This document shows, piece after piece, positions 45,730 through 53,820 of a stretch of DNA of 64,000 bases. The stretch covers positions 156,505 through 220,504 of the forward strand of contig CBINFS010000003.1 of NCBI GenBank assembly GCA_966250015.1. The letters run 5' to 3'. The translations under genes and the position numbers were made by a program. Source of the stretch: CBINFS01 sp966250015. Its GTDB lineage: Bacteria > Bacteroidota > Rhodothermia > Rhodothermales > DASSAV01. The notes beneath the pieces were generated by a model. That model did not search any database and was not told the DNA's origin. It was given only the letters and a program-made list of their open reading frames with translations. Position 1 is the stretch's first letter, and each line of letters opens with the position of its first letter.

Positions 45730-46092
45730 ATGAACATTTACGTTGGCAACCTGCCGCACAGCACGACTGAAGCAGAGCTTCGCGAAGCGTTCGAACAATT
45801 TGGTTCGGTCAGCTCAGCTTCCATCATTACGGACAAGTTTACTGGTGATTCCCGCGGATTCGGCTTCGTCGAAATGCCGAGCAAGCAGGAAGCCGAAAAT
45901 GCAATCAACGAGCTCAATGGACAGGACTTCGGTGGTCGCCGTCTCACGGTGAACGAGGCACGTCCTCGCGAAGATCGCCCGCGCGGTGGCGGGGGCGGCC
46001 GTAGCTCGGGTGGATACGGCGGTGGCGGTAGAAGCGGCCGTGGAAACGGCTCCGGCGACCGTCGCGGCAGTGGCGGTGGACGTCGCTGGTAA
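45730..46092 (+). CDS. Glycine-rich RRM RNA-binding protein
   Basis: 120 residues: one RNA recognition motif (about 2-78) with RNP2 (IYVGNLP, residues 3-9) and RNP1 (RGFGFVEM, about 42-49), then a Gly/Arg/Ser tail with RGGGGG and GGYGGGG patches. This is the layout of bacterial and plant cold-induced glycine-rich RNA-binding proteins, which act as RNA chaperones. It is monocistronic with a strong terminator. The roughly 260-base gap after the tRNA-Phe terminator could hold a long regulated leader, which was not resolved. Confidence 0.95.
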   Translation: MNIYVGNLPHSTTEAELREAFEQFGSVSSASIITDKFTGDSRGFGFVEMPSKQEAENAINELNGQDFGGRRLTVNEARPREDRPRGGGGGRSSGGYGGGGRSGRGNGSGDRRGSGGGRRW

Positions 46093-46123
46093 TACCCTAC
46101 CTCGATATTTAACGGTACATCTC

Positions 46124-46158
46124 AAAGGCTCGGCCACCCGCCGAGCCTTTGTTTTTTT
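46124..46158 (+). terminator. Intrinsic terminator of the RRM gene
   Basis: An eleven-pair perfect stem (46124-46134 with 46140-46150, core GGCTCGGC/GCCGAGCC) with a five-base loop leads into GTTTTTTT. It lies 31 bases past the RRM stop. Confidence 0.95.
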
Positions 46159-46708
46159 ATGCACGTCAGTATTCTTATCTCACACGAAGGCGGGCAGGGG
46201 TTTTAATAACACAGTCCGCAGAAGATGCAGATTTGCGCTGGAGTTGCTTTGAAGGGCGATACGAATTGCATGGTTTAACACTTGCACTCCCCACCCGGAG
46301 CGTCATCTCCGCGAAGGTGGAGATCCAGACATGGATGGCGAAGAGCAAAGCGGGGTAGGCATGTCGCATACTAACAAGGATCCCGGCTCGGAGGCCGGGA
46401 TGACGTGTTTTTGAGTTTCTTGGGAGCACTAGCCGCCCCGAATTCGGTCTCCCTACTCATAAAAATCTTCTGTGGACAAGCAGTCAGTTCCCCATCGCGT
46501 CTTCGCGCCTTCGCGTGAGACCCCTTTTTTTAGTCCATTGAACTTATCCTTCATTGCAGATTCACGAGCAGAAAGGCATATTGCTCTGCTGTGGCGCGTT
46601 TTGTTGAATACCTTATTTGCGGCAAAATCGACATTGTTGAGGCGTGGATCGTAAAGAATGCGGGGGTGAAGTCGATACTCCAAGTAGAAACTCACCTAAC
46701 ACGATCTG
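46159..46708. repeat. Gene-free stretch with composite interspersed repeat, copy 2
   Basis: No credible gene. The module at 46301-46412 is an inverted copy of 28959-29070, with CGTCATCTCCGCGAAGGTGG at its left end and CCCGGCTCGGAGGCCGGGAT at its right. From 46430 onward lie segments in direct orientation that resemble copy 1: AATTCGGTCTCCCT, AAAAATCTTCT and CGCGTCTTCGCGCCTTCGCG (46496-46515). So one module is inverted relative to the rest. An ORF-like minus frame at 46453-46695 has no recognisable similarity and overlaps the repeat, so it was not called. Confidence 0.8.
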
Positions 46709-48190
46709 ATGAGTAAAGGCCTGAACCATACGCTCGAAAAGTCGGAAGCCGTAATATCCGACCTGCTTACGTCCAACCCCCTGCTGGCCTCGGCCCGTGA
46801 ACGCGTAAAAGAGCAGATCTTACGGGCACTTGCCCGGCAGGCCCTTGACGACCTCGGTAGTCCCGACGAAATCGCCCAGGCGGCGTTTTCCTTCGTAGAC
46901 CTGGAGAGCGAAAGCCTGAAAACCGCCTCCATGTCCTTGAAAAGCCTTCTCCTGGACAAGATCGTCGAAGACGCCCTCAGTAAGTTCGTCGACCCGGAAG
47001 CCTCATCGTCTGAAGCCTTCCAGAGGGTGGACACCGATGATCCGCGCCTGGTGGAGGCCCAGAACCGGTTGAAATCGCGCCTGATCGACCGGCTAATCAG
47101 GCAAGCCGCCGAGGAGATCGATCAAGAGCTGACACCGGCCAGAATCGAAAAGCCTCACGTGGCGATAAACCAGATCATTCGAACGGATGGGTTTCATGAG
47201 ACGGTAACCGAACCCGTAGTAACCGACGGTATTCCGGAACAATCTCAACCGGTAGTATCGCCCATTCGGCTGGCTGCGCAGGCTGATATCGAAGTTGTAA
47301 CAGCTTCTACACCGGAGCCAACTTTGCCTGAACCGGTAGCTGTCGAGCAACTGGAAGCTGTGGAGGATACGTACGGCGGTTCACCTGAGCTGGACGAAGC
47401 CGATTCGGCGGGCTATTACATTTACGGGATTCTGCCGGCTGACGGCAGCGACCCGGTAGAAAGAATTCCGGACGAATCTATTGACCCCCCAAATCGACCA
47501 TTCCTCATCCGCCACGGCTCGATCCAGGCGATCGTCAGCAGCGTGACGTCAAGCGATTTCCACACGGATGCTCTCGACAGAAAGCTGAAGGATCTCGAGT
47601 GGAAGCGCCTGCACAAAGCCCGGCACATTCAGGTGCTGGAAGCTTTCATGGATGGCGGTTACACCCCCCTCCCACTGCATTTTTGCACGGTTTTCCCCAC
47701 CCGGCAGCGCGTCGAGCAATTCCTGTCGGAAAAACACGACCTGCTCATTACAGGCCTGGCTCGTATCCAGAACAAGCACGAATGGGGAGTCAAAATCTAT
47801 TGCGACACCGAGCTTCTTCTGAACGTCGTCAGGGGCAGCGGGGACCGTATCGACAGTTTCATCGCCCAGCTTCCCGAAATGGTCGCGAGTGTGATAACCA
47901 GCGAACCCGCTCCAGTCTTAATTGACGAGGTAGACGTTATTTCGGAAAGCTGCAAGAAGCTCTGCCATAACGCCTTATTGAAGGTAGCCAGCGAGGGCGT
48001 CCTGAATCCGACGCCGCCAAACGACCTCGAGGAATCCGTCTGGACCATCATGAATGGCTCATACCTCGTCGACGTCAATCAGGAATCGCAGCTTGCACAA
48101 GAGCTCGACCGGCTAAAAACCCGACACGCGCACATCGGGCTGACGGCCGAGGTTACCGGCCCCCGTCCTCCGGTTTCCTTTTCGATGTGA
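46709..48190 (+). CDS. Orphan GvpL/GvpF protein with triplicated N-terminal repeats
   Basis: 493 residues. The C-terminal half (about 236-493) is a GvpL/GvpF domain: YYIYGILPA, then LHKARHIQVLEAFMDGGYTP, LHFCTVFPTRQRVEQFLSE, and the closing HIGLTAEVTGPRPPVSF. In gas-vesicle producers GvpF/L assist assembly of the GvpA shell. The N-terminal half carries three related helical repeats starting near 23, 68 and 111 (LLASARERVKEQILRALARQ, LKTASMSLKSLLLDKIVEDA, LVEAQNRLKSRLIDRLIRQA), then an acidic proline-rich linker. No gvpA, gvpN, gvpG or gvpK is nearby. A moonlighting or assembly-scaffold role is possible. Confidence 0.9.
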   Translation: MSKGLNHTLEKSEAVISDLLTSNPLLASARERVKEQILRALARQALDDLGSPDEIAQAAFSFVDLESESLKTASMSLKSLLLDKIVEDALSKFVDPEASSSEAFQRVDTDDPRLVEAQNRLKSRLIDRLIRQAAEEIDQELTPARIEKPHVAINQIIRTDGFHETVTEPVVTDGIPEQSQPVVSPIRLAAQADIEVVTASTPEPTLPEPVAVEQLEAVEDTYGGSPELDEADSAGYYIYGILPADGSDPVERIPDESIDPPNRPFLIRHGSIQAIVSSVTSSDFHTDALDRKLKDLEWKRLHKARHIQVLEAFMDGGYTPLPLHFCTVFPTRQRVEQFLSEKHDLLITGLARIQNKHEWGVKIYCDTELLLNVVRGSGDRIDSFIAQLPEMVASVITSEPAPVLIDEVDVISESCKKLCHNALLKVASEGVLNPTPPNDLEESVWTIMNGSYLVDVNQESQLAQELDRLKTRHAHIGLTAEVTGPRPPVSFSM

Positions 48191-48222
48191 TTGACCGGAG
48201 GATACTGGACGTTACTGATTGA

Positions 48223-48630
48223 TCATTCTCCAGGAGCAGGGATCAAAGGCGAATCCGCAGCTCGATCACTCGTAGCGGATGAATCGTGTACGGATGCCGG
48301 AGAAAGCCGCCATACGTGGTCGATGTAGGTCGTACTCTCCTGTACGACCAGACGAAATGCAATCGAATCGCCGACCTCGAGCTCGCTGACCTCTGAGGGA
48401 TCGATAATGCGAAGGGTCATCCGCATGGCATCCATGTATCCCGGTATCTCTTCGTGATCGACCACGACGGCCTCATCGCCAAATGCCGTACCGAGGTATA
48501 CCCCTCGCACCTCGTAGGTCCTCGCCTCCGGAGTATACTCACCACAGGCCGCGAGACCGGTAATGAACAATATGGCTGAAATAACAAGACCAGTCCGCTT
48601 TAGACGAGTACCAATTTCTGGTGGCGTCAT
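48223..48630 (-). CDS. CusF-like copper-binding lipoprotein
   Basis: 135 residues with a lipobox (ITGLAAC, about 23-29), so it is a probable lipoprotein. The domain at about 38-107 follows the CusF_Ec pattern: YEVRGVYLGTAFGDEAVVVDH, EEIPGYMDAMRMTLRI with the methionine pair, then LEVGDSIAFRLVV. Such domains bind Cu(I)/Ag(I) and appear in efflux systems or as stand-alone chaperones. The C-terminus is low complexity. No copper-efflux genes lie beside it; its neighbour is the divergent S46 peptidase. Confidence 0.82.
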   Translation of the reverse strand: MTPPEIGTRLKRTGLVISAILFITGLAACGEYTPEARTYEVRGVYLGTAFGDEAVVVDHEEIPGYMDAMRMTLRIIDPSEVSELEVGDSIAFRLVVQESTTYIDHVWRLSPASVHDSSATSDRAADSPLIPAPGE

Positions 48631-48742
48631 CTTTTTCGTGTGAAGTAATGAACAATTACCTTACCGGCAAGGTATCGGTTCGCGCAATAAACGTAATGCC
48701 CTTAGATTACCGGGTCAACTTCGATTGAACACCCATTGTGAT

Positions 48743-50851
48743 ATGTCTGCTCGTCTCGTTCTCCTGATCTTTGGTCTTTTCACACTCCACTCGATCACTG
48801 CGTCTGGCGTTTTGGCGCAGGACGCCGATCCTACCGAATCAGGGCCTTACGACAACGGTAAGATGTGGACCTTCGAGTACCCGCCGGTCGAATACTTCGA
48901 AGAAACGTACGGTTTCCGCCCGGATTCATCCTGGTTCGAAAACGCCCGGTTAAGCACGCTCCGGCTTTCAGGGTGCACGGCATCGTTCGTATCGCCCAAC
49001 GGCCTCGTGCTCACGAACCACCACTGCGTCCAGAGTGCCCTCGTGGGCGTGAGCAATCCCGGTGAAAGTCTGCTCGATGAAGGATACGTGGCTGAGAGCC
49101 TGTCAGCGGAGAGACGCATCAATGGGTTTTATGCTGATCAGCTCATTCAGATAACAGACGTCACGAAAGAAATCGAGGACGCCATCCGGCCCGCAAAAAA
49201 TGCGGAAGAACGTGTACGGCTACGAAACGAGGCCACCCGGAGGATCCACAACCGCATCAAGTCCGCGATGGCCGCAACGGGTGACAGCATCGTTGTCGAG
49301 ATCGTCGCGCTGTACCACGGCGGCCGGTACTCGGCCTACACGTTTCGCCGGTACACCGATCTCCGGCTCGTCGCGGCACCCGAGCTACAGCTCGGCAGCT
49401 TCGGCGGCGACCCGGACAACTTCACCTTTCCCCGGTACTCGCTCGATTTTGCTCTGTTACGCGCTTACGACCGTTCCGGCGCTCCCATACGGACACCTCA
49501 CTATTTCACCTGGAGTACGGAAGGTGTCGAAGAAAACGACCTCGTTTTCGTGATCGGAAACCCGGGTTCAACCAGCCGGCTGGAAACCGTCGCACAGCTT
49601 GAATACAAGCGAGACGTGCAAGTGCCCGTTATGCTCGAGTTTCTCGACAGCCGGATTGAAGCTTTGCAGGCGTACATAGCGGTGCGTCAGGGTGATGCCG
49701 ACGTCCAAAGAAGTCAGCTGCTCTCGCTCCTCAACTCCCAGAAGGCGTACCGAGGGCGCGCGGCTGCCCTCAACGATTCCACGTTGATGGCCCGGAAAAT
49801 GGATGGAGAGCAGGAGTTCCGGCAGGCACTCGAAAGCGACCCCGAGCTTTTTGCGTTGTACGGCGCCCACATCGATAGCATGGCTCGCATTCAGGAGCTC
49901 AAAAAAGAGGTCGCAAATGAGTATGGCGCCTTCTCCGGAATGACCAATAACAGGTTTGCATCCGCCGTTCTCCGCCGGGCGCTTCTCGCCCAGATGCTCG
50001 CAAGTACCAGCAATCTGACCGGGGAAAGAAGAGAGAGCATCCAAAACGCCTTGCTTGAAATAGGAGATCTTCCGACCGAGCTCGAAAGGGCATACCTAAC
50101 GGCGCAAATAAAGTCATTTCAGAAATATCTCGGCGCCCGGGAAGAGCTGATGCTCGATCGTGACGCCACGGAAATCGCCGACCAACTGCTCGAACGTTCC
50201 GTTCTGTCGACGGCAGAGAAAACGCGAACGGCGCTTGAGGAATCACGAATCTCCGGCGACGATCCTGCCCTTCTACTGATCGGTGTGCTCGCTCCGGCTT
50301 TTTACCATTCTCAAAACGTCCTCCGGCAGCTCGATGAAATTGAGCGAGAAATCGCCGGTGACCTGGGACGCGCGCGTTTTGAGGTATACGGAACGGCCGT
50401 TCCACCAGATGCCACGTTTTCACTGAGGATCACGGATGGAGTCGTCAAAGGGTACTCGTACAACGGTACGTTCGCACCCTGGCATACAACCTTTTACGGT
50501 ATGTACGACCGGGCTTACGGACACGCGACCGCTACGGACTGGAGTTTGCCTGATCGATGGCTCAATCCACCGGCAAATTTCTCACGCTCAACGCCGCTCA
50601 ACTTCATTTCGACGTCGGACACCATCGGTGGGAATTCGGGCTCTCCGGTCGTTAACCGAAATCTCGAGATCGTTGGGGTCAATTTCGACCGCAACATCGA
50701 AGGGCTGTCGCGCGACTACATCTACCTGCCTGAACGAGGCCGAAACATCATGGTCGACGTGAGGGCGATAACGGAATCGCTCGACAAGATATACGAAGCC
50801 GACCGGCTGATAGACGAGCTAACAACCGGCCGGCTAGAGACTTCGAATTGA
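48743..50851 (+). CDS. S46-family dipeptidyl peptidase (DPP7/DPP11 type)
   Basis: 702 residues from the ATG at 48743 (a TTG at 48725 is in frame). A signal peptide ends near LAQ. It belongs to S46 peptidases, exported dipeptidyl peptidases of the chymotrypsin fold with an added helical domain. Catalytic residues visible are His94 in LTNHHC and Ser632 in IGGNSGSPVVN, with GSFGGDPDNFTFPRYSLDFA around the acid. In the last segment the residue after NFD is Arg (NFDRNIEG), the position I recall as Arg in DPP11 (acidic P1) and Gly in DPP7. So an Asp/Glu-specific enzyme is favoured. It runs convergent with the Tat-exported TIM-barrel gene. Confidence 0.93.
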   Translation: MSARLVLLIFGLFTLHSITASGVLAQDADPTESGPYDNGKMWTFEYPPVEYFEETYGFRPDSSWFENARLSTLRLSGCTASFVSPNGLVLTNHHCVQSALVGVSNPGESLLDEGYVAESLSAERRINGFYADQLIQITDVTKEIEDAIRPAKNAEERVRLRNEATRRIHNRIKSAMAATGDSIVVEIVALYHGGRYSAYTFRRYTDLRLVAAPELQLGSFGGDPDNFTFPRYSLDFALLRAYDRSGAPIRTPHYFTWSTEGVEENDLVFVIGNPGSTSRLETVAQLEYKRDVQVPVMLEFLDSRIEALQAYIAVRQGDADVQRSQLLSLLNSQKAYRGRAAALNDSTLMARKMDGEQEFRQALESDPELFALYGAHIDSMARIQELKKEVANEYGAFSGMTNNRFASAVLRRALLAQMLASTSNLTGERRESIQNALLEIGDLPTELERAYLTAQIKSFQKYLGAREELMLDRDATEIADQLLERSVLSTAEKTRTALEESRISGDDPALLLIGVLAPAFYHSQNVLRQLDEIEREIAGDLGRARFEVYGTAVPPDATFSLRITDGVVKGYSYNGTFAPWHTTFYGMYDRAYGHATATDWSLPDRWLNPPANFSRSTPLNFISTSDTIGGNSGSPVVNRNLEIVGVNFDRNIEGLSRDYIYLPERGRNIMVDVRAITESLDKIYEADRLIDELTTGRLETSN

Positions 50852-50855
50852 CGTA

Positions 50856-51743
50856 TCAGTAGAGAACGTGCTCGTCCATTCGACGGGCGATGTCTTCGAG
50901 GCGTTTTCTGTCGCCGCCCTCCACTTCGGCGGTGGCCCAACCCTCGTAGCCGATCGCCTGTAGAGCTCGCTTCACGGCAGGCCAGTCGTTCTCGTCTTCA
51001 CCAATCTCTGCCTTGAAGCCTTCCCACGGGCCGCTGGCGTCCCGGAGCGTCCGGCTATACCCCTTGATGTCGAGCTTCAGAATGCGGTGACCGAGCACTT
51101 CAATCCAGTGCTCGGGCCAGCCGTAGTTGACGATGTTGCCAACGTCGAAATACCACCCGATCCACGGACTCTCAAACTCGTCGATGTACCGCGCGGCCTC
51201 CAGCGGGCTAAGAAGGAAGTGGTTCCAGACGTTTTCGATCGCAATCTTTACTCCTTTCTCCTCGGCCAGCGGAAGAACCTTGCGGATCTCCACCTGCGAC
51301 CGTTCATAGGCATCGTGGTACGAGATCTGCTTGTTCACCACCGCGGGTACAAGAAGTACGGTCGTAGCCCCGTAAGCCTGGGCGTCGTCGAGCGCCGTTT
51401 CGAGAGCTCGGACGCCTTCCGCACGGACAGCCGGGTCCGGGTCGCCCAGCGTTTTCTGCCAGTGAACCGAATCGACCACTCCGTGAATCGGCAGGCCGGA
51501 GACGTCGCGTGCGTTCAGCACGTCTTCACGCCGGTACGGGTTGGGGCTGTCCAGCTCAACCCCGTCGAAGCCGATCTCTTTGAGGAGTTTGAACTTCTCA
51601 ACCAGCGGCTGGTCACCCTCGACCATCCCGAGCTTGACCGCCTTCTTCAGTGTTCGGGCTTTCCCTTGAACGGGAAGCCCCCCGGCGATCGCTACACCGG
51701 CAGCGAGAACGGCACCCGACTTGACGAAGTCACGTCTGTTCAT
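50856..51743 (-). CDS. Tat-exported TIM-barrel sugar isomerase/epimerase-like protein
   Basis: 295 residues from the ATG at 51743. The start is a Tat signal (NRRDFVKSGAVLAAGVAIA). The body is an AP-endonuclease-2-type TIM barrel as in sugar phosphate isomerases: KEIGFDGVELDSPNP, LPIHGVVDSVHW, VKIAIENVWNHFLLSPL and GWYFDVGNIVNYG with metal ligands Glu/Asp/His. It lies 9 bases after the Gfo/Idh/MocA gene and shares its Tat export. Related proteins act as hydratases or isomerases on 3-keto sugars. The precise reaction here is inferred from context. Confidence 0.85.
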   Translation of the reverse strand: MNRRDFVKSGAVLAAGVAIAGGLPVQGKARTLKKAVKLGMVEGDQPLVEKFKLLKEIGFDGVELDSPNPYRREDVLNARDVSGLPIHGVVDSVHWQKTLGDPDPAVRAEGVRALETALDDAQAYGATTVLLVPAVVNKQISYHDAYERSQVEIRKVLPLAEEKGVKIAIENVWNHFLLSPLEAARYIDEFESPWIGWYFDVGNIVNYGWPEHWIEVLGHRILKLDIKGYSRTLRDASGPWEGFKAEIGEDENDWPAVKRALQAIGYEGWATAEVEGGDRKRLEDIARRMDEHVLY

Positions 51744-51752
51744 CAAATGACC

Positions 51753-53093
51753 TCACTTCTTGGGTTGCGCGTGCGCCCAGGCCAGCCTGCTCAGCTTTGT
51801 GACACCTGGCTGGGGAACCGGCGGGAATGGCAGCTCGCCAAACGTAAAGCTTTCCGGCATCAGGTTGAGATCCGAATTCATGACCTCGTCCCAGGTTAGC
51901 TCAAGTCCGGTGTACGCCGATTCACGACCCAGAATACCCGTCATTGTGCTCTCGGCCACCTCTTTCGCCTCGTTGATCGGTTTGCCCTCGCGAATGCTAA
52001 CGATCAAATCGGTATGCTCCTGGACGTAGGGGTTGTTGCCACGCTCCGGGAAGCGGAAGAGCTCACGTCCCGAATGTGAGCGAATGATCGAATTGTCCGT
52101 GTGAACGTCGGCAATCCCTTCCGTGCCGATGATGCGATTGGTGACCCGGTTGGTCGTGCCCTCCATCTGGCGGCACTTGGCCTCCACCCGGATGCCGTTC
52201 GGGTATTCGTACTCGATGGAGAAGTGGTCGTAAATGTGCCCGTAGGACGGGTCTACGCGAACGATCCGGCCGCCCATCCCAAGAGCCTTGACGGGAACGG
52301 CTTGCAGTGCCCAGTTGATCGCGTCGAGGTTGTGAACGAACTGCTCGACGATGTGGTCGCCCGAAAGCCAGGTGAAGTAATACCAATTGCGATTCTGCCA
52401 CTCCATGTCGGACATCCCCGGCTTGCGTTGGCGAAGCCAGATCGGCCCGGTCAGGTAATACTCCTGCGCCGCCACGATCTCCCCGATCATGCCGTCGTGG
52501 ATTCGTTTCATGGCTTCGACGTAGCTCGGCTGCCTGCGATACTGGGTGCCGGCAACGATCGACAAGTCTTTCTGTTTGGCAAGCTCGCCTGACTCGATCA
52601 CCGAACGCGTGCCGACCGGATCCACCGACGAGGGCTTCTCCATGAATACGTGCTTGCCTGCCTCTACCGCTGCCCGAAGATGCAGCGGACGGTATCCTGG
52701 CGGTGTCGCCAGGATGACGTAGTGGACGTCACTGTTGATGACGTTCAAATACGCATCAAAACCTGAAAAACACCGATCGTCGGTTACGTTGAGCTTGTCA
52801 CCGATGTGCTCCGATAGCTCCTTTCGCGCCGAATCGAGCCGATCTTCAAACAGGTCGCACATGGAGTAAATCTCGACTCCCTCGGCGGCTTCAATGGCAT
52901 TAGCTGCCGCACCCGTTCCACGGCCTCCGCACCCGATAAGGCCTACACGGATCGTATCCGCACCGGCGGCATATGCAAAATTGCCCGACGCCATCAGCCC
53001 GGCCGAAAGGCCTGCTGTTACCGTGGCTGAGGTCTTCAGGAAATCTCGCCTCGATAAGAAGCTCGTCGGTTTTGAGTTGTACGTTGTGTCCAC
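51753..53093 (-). CDS. Tat-exported Gfo/Idh/MocA oxidoreductase
   Basis: 446 residues from a GTG at 53093, with AGGAGG eight bases upstream; this start puts the Tat signal at 15-16 (FLSRRDFLKTSATV). Family marks are VGLIGCGGRGTGAA (nucleotide-binding GxGxxG), MEKPSSVDPVGTRSV with the conserved EKP, and the substrate domain ending GILGRESAYTGLELTWDEV. It is an oxidoreductase on glycosides or sugars, likely with tightly bound NAD. It precedes the TIM-barrel gene and faces away from the phosphoribosyltransferase gene. A longer open frame to 53267 lacks any similarity and was dropped. Confidence 0.92.
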   Translation of the reverse strand: MDTTYNSKPTSFLSRRDFLKTSATVTAGLSAGLMASGNFAYAAGADTIRVGLIGCGGRGTGAAANAIEAAEGVEIYSMCDLFEDRLDSARKELSEHIGDKLNVTDDRCFSGFDAYLNVINSDVHYVILATPPGYRPLHLRAAVEAGKHVFMEKPSSVDPVGTRSVIESGELAKQKDLSIVAGTQYRRQPSYVEAMKRIHDGMIGEIVAAQEYYLTGPIWLRQRKPGMSDMEWQNRNWYYFTWLSGDHIVEQFVHNLDAINWALQAVPVKALGMGGRIVRVDPSYGHIYDHFSIEYEYPNGIRVEAKCRQMEGTTNRVTNRIIGTEGIADVHTDNSIIRSHSGRELFRFPERGNNPYVQEHTDLIVSIREGKPINEAKEVAESTMTGILGRESAYTGLELTWDEVMNSDLNLMPESFTFGELPFPPVPQPGVTKLSRLAWAHAQPKK

Positions 53094-53282
53094 TATAGCA
53101 TCCTCCTGGAAGCGCTTGTCGCTTTCGCAAAAATCAGAAAAATGGGAATCCGCCACGCCATGACCGATTGGAAATGGTCCTTCACGAAAAATATAGCGGA
53201 CTTTACATATTGTCACAACAGCGGGTCGGACTTTGTCCTTATACTTGGATCCTGTAAGTTGAAGCACCTATGATGTGGTAGC

Positions 53283-53690
53283 ATGATCAGTCTGGATTTC
53301 CCAACTATTGCAGAACGATTGGACGCGCTTGAGCTGCCTCACGTGGATCTGGTCGTTGGAATAGCCACCGGAGGAATCGCTCCGGCAACCCTCATCGCAT
53401 ACAAGCAGCGTACGGATTTGCTGATCCTCCAGTTCAACTATCGGGATGAGCAGAACAAGCCCCGGTTTGAACATCCCGTGCGTCAGAGCGAAATATCGAT
53501 TCCCGATGGGGTGCGGTCCATACTACTGGTCGACGACGTATCCGTGAGTGGTAAAACACTGGACGCGGCACGTGCTTTTCTGAAGGAATACGACATAACG
53601 ACACTGGTAATGAAAGGAAAAGCGGATTACGTGGTTCTCCCCGAGATCGGAGACTGTGTCGACTGGCCCTGGAAGATCAAACGCGGGTAA
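53283..53690 (+). CDS. Small phosphoribosyltransferase-domain protein
   Basis: 135 residues: a compact type I PRT fold with the PRPP motif ILLVDDVSVSGKTL (80-93) and an early glycine-rich strand VVGIATGGIAPATL. It is shorter than most purine PRTs and ends WPWKIKRG, which resembles small xanthine/guanine PRT-like proteins of unassigned specificity. No purine genes are nearby. It is divergent from the Gfo/Idh/MocA gene. Activity on purines is a guess. Confidence 0.85.
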   Translation: MISLDFPTIAERLDALELPHVDLVVGIATGGIAPATLIAYKQRTDLLILQFNYRDEQNKPRFEHPVRQSEISIPDGVRSILLVDDVSVSGKTLDAARAFLKEYDITTLVMKGKADYVVLPEIGDCVDWPWKIKRG

Positions 53691-53820
53691 TTCGATTGGC
53701 AAGTTAGGCTATTGGATGGCTAAGTAATTGCCACAGTTCGTTATTTTAGGAAACCAATCCGGTGACACGCGACATTAGTAACCGGACCCAAATTCTTCAT
53801 CTACACGAATCAACAGCGTT

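Noticed and set aside
45475..45798. 107-codon minus-strand frame between tRNA-Phe and the RRM gene
   Set aside because: No recognisable domain, and it overlaps the start of the RRM gene in antisense.
46453..46695. 80-codon minus-strand frame in the copy 2 repeat region
   Set aside because: It runs through repeat modules and has no ribosome site or family signal.
46709..48190. A gas-vesicle gene cluster
   Set aside because: Only one GvpL/F-type gene is present; no GvpA, GvpN, GvpG, GvpJ or GvpK was found among the neighbours.
51753..53267. 504-codon version of the Tat-exported oxidoreductase
   Set aside because: The extra 58 residues have no similarity and would bury the Tat signal; the GTG at 53093 has an ideal ribosome site.
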